Below are positions 7,202 to 15,385 of a DNA stretch of 58,005 nt, piece after piece (the stretch's first letter is position 1; each line of letters begins with the position of its first letter). A program made the translations under genes and the position numbers. Source of the stretch: Lachnospiraceae bacterium (lineage in GTDB: Bacteria > Bacillota > Clostridia > Lachnospirales > Lachnospiraceae); contig JAFTEC010000137.1 of the NCBI GenBank assembly GCA_017453865.1, positions 1 to 58,005 of the forward strand, in the 5' to 3' direction. Under the pieces are notes generated by a model. That model worked only from the letters and a program-made list of their open reading frames with translations. It was not told the DNA's origin and made no database searches.

Positions 7202-10027
7202 TCAGCTCTTCCTGTTTTCCTTATAGGTCTTTGCGGCAGCTTCGACACCGGCCTTCAGGGCTTCAAGACCCGACCTTGCAATGTCTGCCGAGGTCTCTGC
7301 GAGCTCCTTTGCTATGGCTTCAGCCTTCTCTGCTGCCTCCTCCAGCATCTTCCTTGTCTCTTCGTCGACAAATCCGTTCTTTTTTGCCTCCTCTTTTTCA
7401 GCTATAGCTGCCTGTGCTGCGGCGAGTCTTGCTACAGGCACACGGAACGGTGAGCAGGAAACATAGTCGAGACCGATCTTATGACAGAACTCAACGGATG
7501 AAGGATCTCCGCCGTGCTCTCCGCAGATACCTGCGTGAAGGGCGGGATTTACCGGACGTCCCAGAGTCAGGCACATATCCATAAGCTTGCCGACACCTGT
7601 CTGATCGAGCTTTGCGAAGGGATCAGCCTCATAGATCTTTGTATCATAGTAGGCATTCAGGAACTTGCCTGCATCATCCCTTGAGAAGCCGAAGGTCATC
7701 TGTGTCAGGTCATTTGTACCGAAGCAGAAGAAGTCAGCCTCTGCTGCGATCTCGTCTGCAGTAAGGGCAGCTCTCGGGATCTCTATCATGGTACCTACCT
7801 CATACTCAAGGCTTGCACCGGCCTTATTTATCTCCAGATCCGCGGTCTTTACTACTATATCCTTTACGAACTTGAATTCCTTTGCATCTCCTACAAGGGG
7901 GATCATGATCTCGGGAACCATCTTCCAGTCTGAGTGCTTCTTTGAAACAGCGATGGCAGCCCTGATGATCGCTGAGGTCTGCATCTCTGCGATCTCCGGG
8001 AAGGTAACCGTAAGACGGCAGCCTCTGTGACCCATCATAGGGTTAAATTCATGGAGTCCGGAAATGATATCCTTGATATCCTGAACGCTCTTACCCTGGG
8101 CAGAAGCGAGCTTCTCTATCTCTTCCTCGGTATTGGGAACGAATTCGTGGAGAGGGGGATCCAGGAAACGGATGGTAACGGGGTTACCCTCCATAGCCTC
8201 AAAGATGCCCTCGAAGTCACTCTGCTGGTAAGGAAGGATCTTGTCAAGAGCGGCCTTTCTTTCCTCAACCGTATCCGAACAGATCATTTCACGGAAGGCT
8301 GCGATCCTCTCCTCATCAAAGAACATATGCTCCGTACGGCAGAGACCTATACCCTCTGCACCGAGCTCGCGGGCCTTCTTTGCATCTGCGGGTGTATCGG
8401 CATTGGTGCGGACCTTAAGCTTCCTGTACTTGTCGGCCCAGTCCATGATACGTCCGAACTCTCCCGCTATGCTGGCGTCAACGGTCTCGATAACGCCGTC
8501 ATAGATATTACCTGTGGTTCCGTCTATGGAGATAAAGTCACCCTCCTTAAATTCCTTCCCTGCAAGTGTGAACCTCTTATTCTCTTCGTCCATAGTGATG
8601 TCGCCGCAGCCGGATACGCAGCACTCACCCATTCCTCTTGCAACAACGGCGGCGTGGCTCGTCATTCCTCCGCGGACGGTAAGGATACCCTCTGCGGACT
8701 TCATTCCGGTAATATCCTCAGGGCTTGTTTCCAGACGGACGAGAATGACCTTCTCTCCCCTGTCAGCCCAGGCAACCGCATCATCGGCGGTGAAAACGAT
8801 CTTTCCGCAGGCAGCACCGGGAGAGGCGCCGAGACCCTTTCCGATAGGAGTGGCAGCCTTAAGTGCAGCAGCATCAAACTGGGGATGAAGAAGAGTATCA
8901 AGGTTTCTGGGATCGATCATAGCGACAGCCTCTTCCTCTGTCTTATGACCTTCATCCACGAGATCGCAGGCGATCTTTAAGGCAGCCTGTGCCGTCCTCT
9001 TTCCGTTACGGCACTGGAGCATATAGAGCTTCTTATTCTCTACGGTGAACTCCATATCCTGCATATCATGGTAGTGATTCTCAAGAGTCTCGCAAACCTC
9101 GATGAACTGCTTATAGGCTTCGGGGAACTCCTGCTCCATCTGTACTATAGGCATCGGAGTACGGACACCTGCAACCACGTCCTCGCCCTGGGCGTTCTTC
9201 AGGAACTCACCCATAAGCTTCTTTTCTCCTGTTGCGGGATCACGGGTGAAGGCAACGCCGGTACCGGACTCATCATTTAAGTTACCGAAGACCATCGGCA
9301 TTACGTTTACGGCTGTTCCCCAGCTGTAGGGTATATCGTTATCGCGGCGGTAAACATTTGCCCTGGGGTTGTCCCAGGAACGGAACACCGCTTCAATGGC
9401 AAGCTTTAACTGTTCAACGGGGTCTGAAGGAAAGTCCTTGCCAAGCTGCTTCTTATACTCTTCCTTAAACTGAAGAGCCAGCTCCTTAAGGTCTGCAGCG
9501 GTAAGGTCAACGTCAAATTTAACGCCCTTCTTTTCTTTCATAGCATCGATCAGCTGCTCGAAATATTTCTTTCCTACCTCCATTACCACATCAGAGAACA
9601 TCTGAATGAAACGGCGGTATGAATCGTATACGAACCTTTCAAACGCGGGGTCGGGATTACCCTTTATCATTGCCGCAACGACTTCATCATTAAGTCCCAG
9701 ATTCAGGATGGTATCCATCATTCCCGGCATTGATGCGCGGGCACCTGAACGAACCGAAACCAGAAGGGGATTTGTAAGATCGCCGAACTTCTTTCCGTTC
9801 AGCTCTTCCATCTTCTTTACGCCCTCCATTGCCTGACCCATGATCTCGTCATTGATCTTCCGGCCGTCCTCGTAGTACTGGGTGCAGGCTTCTGTAGTGA
9901 TGGTAAAGCCCTGCGGAACCGGAAGTCCTATGCTGGACATCTCCGCCAGATTGGCGCCCTTTCCTCCCAGAAGGTTACGCATCGTCATGTCGCCTTCGCT
10001 GAACATATAGACCCACTTTTTTGCCAT
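7202..10027 (-). CDS. ppdK: Pyruvate, phosphate dikinase with C-terminal extension
   Basis: It interconverts pyruvate + ATP + Pi and PEP + AMP + PPi, and in gut and rumen Firmicutes often works in PPi-linked glycolysis. The N-terminus MAKKWVYMF and GGKGANLAEM begin the ATP-grasp domain. The swivelling phospho-His domain carries GGMTSHAAVVARGMG, and the PEP-binding TIM barrel has GIGLCRTEHMFF and the usual end CSPFRVPVARLAAAQ. At 941 residues it is about 60 longer than normal. The extra 66 residues (about 876-941) are Ala/Glu/Lys-rich and predicted helical. The gene is monocistronic, with its own promoter (10142-10170) and terminator. RBS is GGAGG. Confidence 0.97.
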   Translation of the reverse strand: MAKKWVYMFSEGDMTMRNLLGGKGANLAEMSSIGLPVPQGFTITTEACTQYYEDGRKINDEIMGQAMEGVKKMEELNGKKFGDLTNPLLVSVRSGARASMPGMMDTILNLGLNDEVVAAMIKGNPDPAFERFVYDSYRRFIQMFSDVVMEVGKKYFEQLIDAMKEKKGVKFDVDLTAADLKELALQFKEEYKKQLGKDFPSDPVEQLKLAIEAVFRSWDNPRANVYRRDNDIPYSWGTAVNVMPMVFGNLNDESGTGVAFTRDPATGEKKLMGEFLKNAQGEDVVAGVRTPMPIVQMEQEFPEAYKQFIEVCETLENHYHDMQDMEFTVENKKLYMLQCRNGKRTAQAALKIACDLVDEGHKTEEEAVAMIDPRNLDTLLHPQFDAAALKAATPIGKGLGASPGAACGKIVFTADDAVAWADRGEKVILVRLETSPEDITGMKSAEGILTVRGGMTSHAAVVARGMGECCVSGCGDITMDEENKRFTLAGKEFKEGDFISIDGTTGNIYDGVIETVDASIAGEFGRIMDWADKYRKLKVRTNADTPADAKKARELGAEGIGLCRTEHMFFDEERIAAFREMICSDTVEERKAALDKILPYQQSDFEGIFEAMEGNPVTIRFLDPPLHEFVPNTEEEIEKLASAQGKSVQDIKDIISGLHEFNPMMGHRGCRLTVTFPEIAEMQTSAIIRAAIAVSKKHSDWKMVPEIMIPLVGDAKEFKFVKDIVVKTADLEINKAGASLEYEVGTMIEIPRAALTADEIAAEADFFCFGTNDLTQMTFGFSRDDAGKFLNAYYDTKIYEADPFAKLDQTGVGKLMDMCLTLGRPVNPALHAGICGEHGGDPSSVEFCHKIGLDYVSCSPFRVPVARLAAAQAAIAEKEEAKKNGFVDEETRKMLEEAAEKAEAIAKELAETSADIARSGLEALKAGVEAAAKTYKENRKS

Positions 10028-10141
10028 TTTGTTTCTTCCTCCATGTTTTTATGTGACCTGTTATGGACCGCCGGTTAACTCCTTTATCTCCTACCCGGTC
10101 AGCCCTGCCTTCAGCCGCTTCTTTGCGGCTCACCGTTCTCC

Positions 10142-10170
10142 ATTGTAGCACATTAAGAAGCAATTGTCAT
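10142..10170 (-). promoter_or_regulatory. Promoter of ppdK
   Basis: ATGACA (10170-10165), 17 bases, TACAAT (10147-10142) on the minus strand; each hexamer matches consensus at 5 of 6 positions. Transcription should start near 10135. A stem-loop (AGCCGC 10113-10118 with GCGGCT 10125-10130) then lies at the very 5' end of the leader, where it could protect the mRNA. Confidence 0.7.
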
Positions 10171-10192
10171 TCCGGCCCGAATAGGATAAAAT
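10164..10192 (+). promoter_or_regulatory. Promoter of the CotH-like gene, overlapping the start
   Basis: TTGTCA (10164-10169), 17 bases, TAAAAT (10187-10192). The predicted transcription start is at about 10199-10200, exactly at the second in-frame ATG (10200). This points to a leaderless transcript. It overlaps the ppdK promoter on the other strand. Confidence 0.45.
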
Positions 10193-11792
10193 GCTTGGCA
10201 TGAGGGACAGGAAAGACGATCCAAATATCCAGATATTGCTGCTTATATCGATAATACTCTCAATAGCCGTTATAACCGGCGCGGCTTACTATTATTCCCG
10301 TCCCTTACGGACCCCGAGTGACAGTACCGCTGTCTCTCCTTCCGGCATCCTTGTGCCCCAAAATGAAAACCCGGGACTATACTTTGACGTAAAGGGCTTC
10401 TTAAGGGACGGCAAATTCTATATCTTCCTTCCCTGCAGCGCGGAAACAAAAGAACTCACCTTTTATTCCACGGACGAAAGCGGCCAGCCCCTCCGGCGCT
10501 TCACCCACGATTTCGAGGGCGGAAGCTTTGATATGGACGGCACTGAGGTCTCCGCCCTAAGATCCTCACTTCCTTCGGTAAATATAAGAATTGCCTCCTC
10601 CCAGCCCTCACTTAATGAAATTGAGGACTCGGAGGACCACTCCCTAAGCACCCGCGGAACCCTTGAATTATATGAAAGTGACGGCAGCGTCATGCGTGAA
10701 GCCGTGACCTTACGGGGGAGGGGAAACACGAGCTGGACCGCGGAAAAGAAATCCTATCAGGCGGAGCTTGAAAAGCCGAAGGATCTTTTATCTATGGGAA
10801 GGGCAGAAAAATGGATACTTCTTGCCAACGCATCGGACCACTCACTTCTAAGGAATGAGATATTCCTGTCCCTAGCCCGTGAGATCGGGATAAAATACAC
10901 CCCTGAGCTCAGACAGGCAGACCTCTTTATCGACGGGGAATACAGGGGCTTATACTCACTCTGCACAAGGGTCGAAAAGGGAAAGGAAAGGGTTGATATA
11001 GAAGATAACGATTACCTCTACCGTATCGGCATGGATAAGGATCCCTATTCCTTTTTCCTCTATGATGATCTGTCAAAAAAAGGGTCTGAAGAGTACTCAA
11101 AGATATACGGGGAGGTAAGGGACTGCAGGAACCTTGAGGTTATAGACAGGGCTGCGCCGTATCTTAAGACGGTGGTGGAGGAGCTCTACGATCCCGGGTC
11201 AGACCTCTCAGGCATAGACCTTGATTCCCTCTGCCGCTACTACTGGCTGCAGGAATTCTCAAAGACCACGGATCCGACCTTAAGGAGTGTCTACCTGTAC
11301 CGGAAAAGTGATGAGGATATGATGTTCTTCGGACCTGCTTGGGACTATGACAGGACCGCAGGCATAATAGAGATGCCGTTCAGAGAGGAGGATTATCTCT
11401 GGCCAAACGGCTGGACCGCCAGGGAACAGGATTATTATAAGAGCCTTTTTAAGAATCCGGTCTTTCTGGAGGCGGTAAACAGGACCTACAGGGAATGCGG
11501 CTTTGCCGGAATATTTGCCAATATCTCCGCAGAGCTTCCGGAAAGGATAGAGCATATTAAGGACAGCGCCGAAATGAACTTTATCCGCTGGGATGTCCTT
11601 AATAAAGAGGAGAATAATAAGATAGCCGAGGTCTACGGCGACACCTCCTATGAAAGCCACTTAACCTGGCTTTCCGAGTGGCTCAGGATGAGGGCTGAGT
11701 GGATAGAGGAAGAGCTTTCAAATGAGCTTACCGACCCTTCGGTTCAGGTGAATCAAACATCCGGTAATACTGCATCTTCTGATAGTCGATAA
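10191..11792 (+). CDS. CotH-kinase-family membrane-anchored protein
   Basis: The protein has 533 residues, or 530 if it starts at the ATG at 10200, which the promoter geometry favours. One N-terminal membrane helix (about residues 14-35) should anchor an extracytoplasmic domain. The CotH signature GRGNTSW is at 176-182, followed by KWILLANASD (about 207-216), RNEIFLSLAR and a later PAWDYDR motif. Bacillus CotH is an atypical protein kinase of spore coat; family members in other Firmicutes are exported, with substrates mostly unknown. The last 65 bases overlap the 3' end of the convergent LtaS-type gene, so the Ser/Thr-rich C-terminal tail lies antisense to conserved LtaS sequence and is probably accidental. 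Confidence 0.85.
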   Translation: MLGMRDRKDDPNIQILLLISIILSIAVITGAAYYYSRPLRTPSDSTAVSPSGILVPQNENPGLYFDVKGFLRDGKFYIFLPCSAETKELTFYSTDESGQPLRRFTHDFEGGSFDMDGTEVSALRSSLPSVNIRIASSQPSLNEIEDSEDHSLSTRGTLELYESDGSVMREAVTLRGRGNTSWTAEKKSYQAELEKPKDLLSMGRAEKWILLANASDHSLLRNEIFLSLAREIGIKYTPELRQADLFIDGEYRGLYSLCTRVEKGKERVDIEDNDYLYRIGMDKDPYSFFLYDDLSKKGSEEYSKIYGEVRDCRNLEVIDRAAPYLKTVVEELYDPGSDLSGIDLDSLCRYYWLQEFSKTTDPTLRSVYLYRKSDEDMMFFGPAWDYDRTAGIIEMPFREEDYLWPNGWTAREQDYYKSLFKNPVFLEAVNRTYRECGFAGIFANISAELPERIEHIKDSAEMNFIRWDVLNKEENNKIAEVYGDTSYESHLTWLSEWLRMRAEWIEEELSNELTDPSVQVNQTSGNTASSDSR

Positions 11793-13560
11793 GGGAATCG
11801 TCCCAGTCTTCATATAATACACTGCTCTTATTCTTATCAACGTATCTTACTGCGGATACAACAGGATAATCCCCGGAATAATCCTCAAGAAAGGCTCTGT
11901 AGGGAGGGAGTGAAAATCCGGCCTCCTTTAAGACCAGATTTCCAAGATAGTTTGCGCTGGTCTCCAGTCCCGACATCTCCTCTATATCATAATTTGCCCA
12001 TATCACAAAGGGTACACGGTAGGTATTGACATAGTCCTCCGTATCAAGGTCATCCCAGTACTTTCCGTTTTCCTCCCACATAACGTCAAAGGTAGCGGCC
12101 TCGGGCTGGTGATCCCCGAAGAAGACGATCAAGGTGTCCCTTTCCTTATCCTTATAGGCTTCAATAAGCTCCTTAAAGGCATCATCCGAATACCTTATGA
12201 GGGAAAGATAATTATCCATTTCCAGGGCATCCTCTTTTTTTTCCTCAGGAACATCGACGCTTATCAGCCTTTCAAAATTATCGTATTCCTTCTTTGAATA
12301 AGAGGAGTGGTTCTGCATCGTCACGTTAAAGGAAAATACCGGTCCCCTCCCGGCATACTCATCCGTAAGCGACGACAGAGCCTCGAAATATGAGCTGTCC
12401 GAGATATAATTCCTGACAAGCTCCGGATCCCTTTCCTCAAAGTATTCCTTAAAATACATCTCATCAAAGCCCAGCAGCGGATAGACCCTGGGCCTGTCCC
12501 AACCGCTTGCCTTATAAGGGTGGGAAGCGAAGGTCTGATAACCGAACTCCTTCAGGAAGTAGGGAATGGAATCAATCGGATGCCGTACATACTGCTGGAA
12601 GGCGATGCTCCCCTCGGGCAGGAAGCCCAGAGAATTTCCGGTCAGGAATTCAAACTCCGTATTCGGTGTATTCCCACCGTTTACGGAAACATTTAGATAC
12701 CCGGTAACGGTATTATCGTATCCCTTCTCAAGTGAATGTATAAAGGGCATATAATCCTCATTTGTGCTGAATTCCCCGTCGACCGCGGGATCCGAAAAGG
12801 CCTCATCCATAATAACTATTATATCCGGCAGCCTTTCCGGGGTCTTAAGCTCCTCCGAATAGGATGAAAGGATCTCCTCTTCATCCTTCTTACTGTAGCC
12901 CTTCGGCTTTTCCACCTTCAGATATTTCATCTGATACATAAAGTTCAGAGCCATTCCGTTCTTTTTCATCATGCCCTTTGAATCAAAGAAAGTGGTATAT
13001 ATCTCCAGCATATCCTTAACGGTATTCCTCTGTGCAAGAAGGGTCGTAAATGAAATAATCAGGATACAGCCGAGAGAGCCCAGGATACGGGGCAGCTTAC
13101 TGCTGTCAAAAAGCCTGTCTGCTTCCAGCCTGCAAAAAGACGCTGCGAAAAGAAGGATAAGCAGCACCACGAAGGACAGTATCATTCTCGGGCCCGGGGT
13201 ATAATCGTAGTTTCCCGCTACATTGGCGGCGGTACCTACGGATGTAAGATCCCAGGGCCTTATGTAGCTTCGCCTGAAGGAATAGACATAGGCATTGGCT
13301 ATCCCCAGTATCCATACCAGAAAGAGCTCCAGACGGATAGCCGTCTTCGCCTTATTAAAAAGCAGGAAGAGAAGCACCAGAAAAACAGCATAGAAAAAAA
13401 TGTTCACAAGCTCCGTTTTCAGCCGGGTCTCCCAGAAGCTGTCAAACATTGTGAGCATATTCAGGTAAAAACACAGCACCGGAAAAAGAAAGAATAAAAT
13501 ATAATCGGAAATTCCGGGGCTGTTTCTCCGGTTCCGGAGATTGAAAAGCAGATCATTCAT
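11728..13560 (-). CDS. LtaS-type polyglycerolphosphate synthase, copy 1
   Basis: From the ATG at 13560 this is a 610-residue protein. The open frame extends to 13632, but that part overlaps the upstream gene. About five N-terminal membrane helices are followed by an extracellular sulfatase-fold domain. It has the metal-ligand motif DEAFSDP, the nucleophile region GGNTPNTEFEF and a GDHQP motif, as in LtaS, which transfers glycerol phosphate from phosphatidylglycerol to a growing polymer. Its start ATGAATGA overlaps the stop of copy 2, suggesting translational coupling. Its 3' end overlaps the CotH-like gene tail to tail. It is a tandem paralogue of the upstream gene. Confidence 0.88.
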   Translation of the reverse strand: MNDLLFNLRNRRNSPGISDYILFFLFPVLCFYLNMLTMFDSFWETRLKTELVNIFFYAVFLVLLFLLFNKAKTAIRLELFLVWILGIANAYVYSFRRSYIRPWDLTSVGTAANVAGNYDYTPGPRMILSFVVLLILLFAASFCRLEADRLFDSSKLPRILGSLGCILIISFTTLLAQRNTVKDMLEIYTTFFDSKGMMKKNGMALNFMYQMKYLKVEKPKGYSKKDEEEILSSYSEELKTPERLPDIIVIMDEAFSDPAVDGEFSTNEDYMPFIHSLEKGYDNTVTGYLNVSVNGGNTPNTEFEFLTGNSLGFLPEGSIAFQQYVRHPIDSIPYFLKEFGYQTFASHPYKASGWDRPRVYPLLGFDEMYFKEYFEERDPELVRNYISDSSYFEALSSLTDEYAGRGPVFSFNVTMQNHSSYSKKEYDNFERLISVDVPEEKKEDALEMDNYLSLIRYSDDAFKELIEAYKDKERDTLIVFFGDHQPEAATFDVMWEENGKYWDDLDTEDYVNTYRVPFVIWANYDIEEMSGLETSANYLGNLVLKEAGFSLPPYRAFLEDYSGDYPVVSAVRYVDKNKSSVLYEDWDDSLIDYQKMQYYRMFDSPEPKGR

Positions 13561-15385
13561 AGTCGTCATTGTCATCAAACATCTCATAGTACTGCATTTT
13601 GGAATATGGAAGCAGGCCGGTGGCTTCTTCACGGACAGCCTTCAGATTCCCGGAAGCATCACGCACAAAGCCCGCTGAGATAACCGGATAATCCCTGGAA
13701 AAATCGTTTGTAAAGCTTCTGTAGCGCGTAAGGGGTATTCCCGTTTCCTTTAGAAGGAGATTTCCGAGGTAATTCAGACCCAGCTCCATACCGGCTGCCT
13801 CTTCAATATCATAATTCGCAAGGATCACAAAGGGCACCTTATATCTCAGTGCCATCTCCTCCTCTGAAGGCTCGTCACCCCCGAGTCCCAGCTCCTTAAA
13901 AAACGGACGGAAAACCTTGGGGGCGGGCTGATGATCCCCGAACATCACTATAACCGTCGGACGGGGACAGTCCGAAATATATTCCGCGAATTTCCTGAAG
14001 GCATCATCGCTAATTTTTATAAGTGTAAGATAATTGGCCGTCCGCACGGCATCCTCACTTTCCCTGTCCTCTCCCTCCGGAAACACGGTGCGCTCAAAGT
14101 TCTCGAAATCCCCGCCGTAATCCGAATGATTCTGCATGGTCACATTGAAGGAGAACATCCGTTTCGACGGATCCTTCCGGTTTTCCAGTTCATAGATTAT
14201 CTGATCGTAAAGGCTTTCGTCCGAAACATAATCCCTCACATATTTGGGAGAAAAGCCTTCGAAATAGTCAAGGAAATGCATTTCATCAAAGCCGAGGAGC
14301 GGATAGACCTTCGTCCTGTCCCAGCCGCTTTCAAGGTAGGGATGCATGGCAAGGGTATCATATCCCAGGCTCTTAAAATATGACGCAAGGGAATCCATAT
14401 CTCGGTTTACATAATTCTGGAACGGGATGCAGCCCTCGGGAAGAAAGGCGAGGGAGTTTCCGGTAAGGAATTCAAATTCGCTGTTTGGCGTATTTCCTCC
14501 GTTTACCGAAACATCCACATATCCTGTAACGGTATTTTCCTTTCCGTTGAGAGAATGGATAAAGGGCATATAGTCCTCGCTGGTTTTGATCTCCCCGTAG
14601 ACCGCCGGATCCGAGAAGGCCTCATTCATAATGACCACAACGTCCGGTAAGGTCTCCGGCAGCTCCGTATCAATATCCATGGAGTCCAGGACAGCCTTCT
14701 CTTCGGCTGCGCTGTAGTCCGGGGGCTTCTGCACCAGAAAATATTTTGTCTTAAATATAAAGCCAAGGAGAAGCCCGTTACGTGTCGTGGTGCTCTGTAT
14801 CTGGAAATTGCCCTCATGGAAACGAATGGCCTTCTGGACATTTTCATTCATAAGGAGGAGGTACAGAATTACCCCCGCTGTCACGCTTCCCGCAAGAAGC
14901 GCTATCCTGAAGGACGGTTTTTTAAGCCGTGAATCCTCCGGGGTCTTCCTTGTCAGTATAACAGAGAGGACTATGAGAACCGCAAAGGCAAGAGTCAGAG
15001 CCACCATCCGCCGTGTAGGCGTGTAATCAAAATTCCCCGCCACATTTGCTGCCGTCTGTGCCGACATAAAATCCCAGGGCATAACAAAAGATCCGCGGAA
15101 TCTGAAAACATAGGCGTTCAAAAGGCCGAAGAGGCAGGAGGAAACGCAGAGAAACACAAGTGAAAACGGCGCAGAGCCTGTCAGTGCAATAAGGAATAAC
15201 GACAGCACCTCATAAAACGCAATATTATAAAGCTGCAGCAAGGGCTTGATCTTTCCGAAAACATCCCCCACCATATAATGGGACAGGTAAAAGCAGGCGG
15301 CGGGGATCAGCAGTATGCAAAGTATCCTCAGTGCAAAGCTTACACCGTCTTTATTTTTCAAAAAGGCTATCCGTGTAGAATCCAT
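13553..15385 (-). CDS. LtaS-type polyglycerolphosphate synthase, copy 2
   Basis: The start at 15385 is favoured by AAAAAGGAAT just upstream; the frame is open to 15427 inside the YfhO-GDPD gene. The product has 610 residues, the same as copy 1. Membrane helices occupy about 15-180. In the sulfatase-fold domain E255 (NEAFSD) and T299 (GGNTPNSEF) fall at nearly the same numbers as the metal ligand E255 and nucleophile T300 of Staphylococcus aureus LtaS, and a GDHQP motif is also present. Location right after a YfhO-GDPD fusion suggests the operon makes and remodels a glycerolphosphate polymer. Confidence 0.9.
   Translation of the reverse strand: MDSTRIAFLKNKDGVSFALRILCILLIPAACFYLSHYMVGDVFGKIKPLLQLYNIAFYEVLSLFLIALTGSAPFSLVFLCVSSCLFGLLNAYVFRFRGSFVMPWDFMSAQTAANVAGNFDYTPTRRMVALTLAFAVLIVLSVILTRKTPEDSRLKKPSFRIALLAGSVTAGVILYLLLMNENVQKAIRFHEGNFQIQSTTTRNGLLLGFIFKTKYFLVQKPPDYSAAEEKAVLDSMDIDTELPETLPDVVVIMNEAFSDPAVYGEIKTSEDYMPFIHSLNGKENTVTGYVDVSVNGGNTPNSEFEFLTGNSLAFLPEGCIPFQNYVNRDMDSLASYFKSLGYDTLAMHPYLESGWDRTKVYPLLGFDEMHFLDYFEGFSPKYVRDYVSDESLYDQIIYELENRKDPSKRMFSFNVTMQNHSDYGGDFENFERTVFPEGEDRESEDAVRTANYLTLIKISDDAFRKFAEYISDCPRPTVIVMFGDHQPAPKVFRPFFKELGLGGDEPSEEEMALRYKVPFVILANYDIEEAAGMELGLNYLGNLLLKETGIPLTRYRSFTNDFSRDYPVISAGFVRDASGNLKAVREEATGLLPYSKMQYYEMFDDNDDYE

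Noticed and set aside
8027..8980. 317-residue open frame antisense to ppdK
   Set aside because: It lies fully within the highly conserved ppdK on the other strand, has no family features, and looks like a codon-bias shadow.
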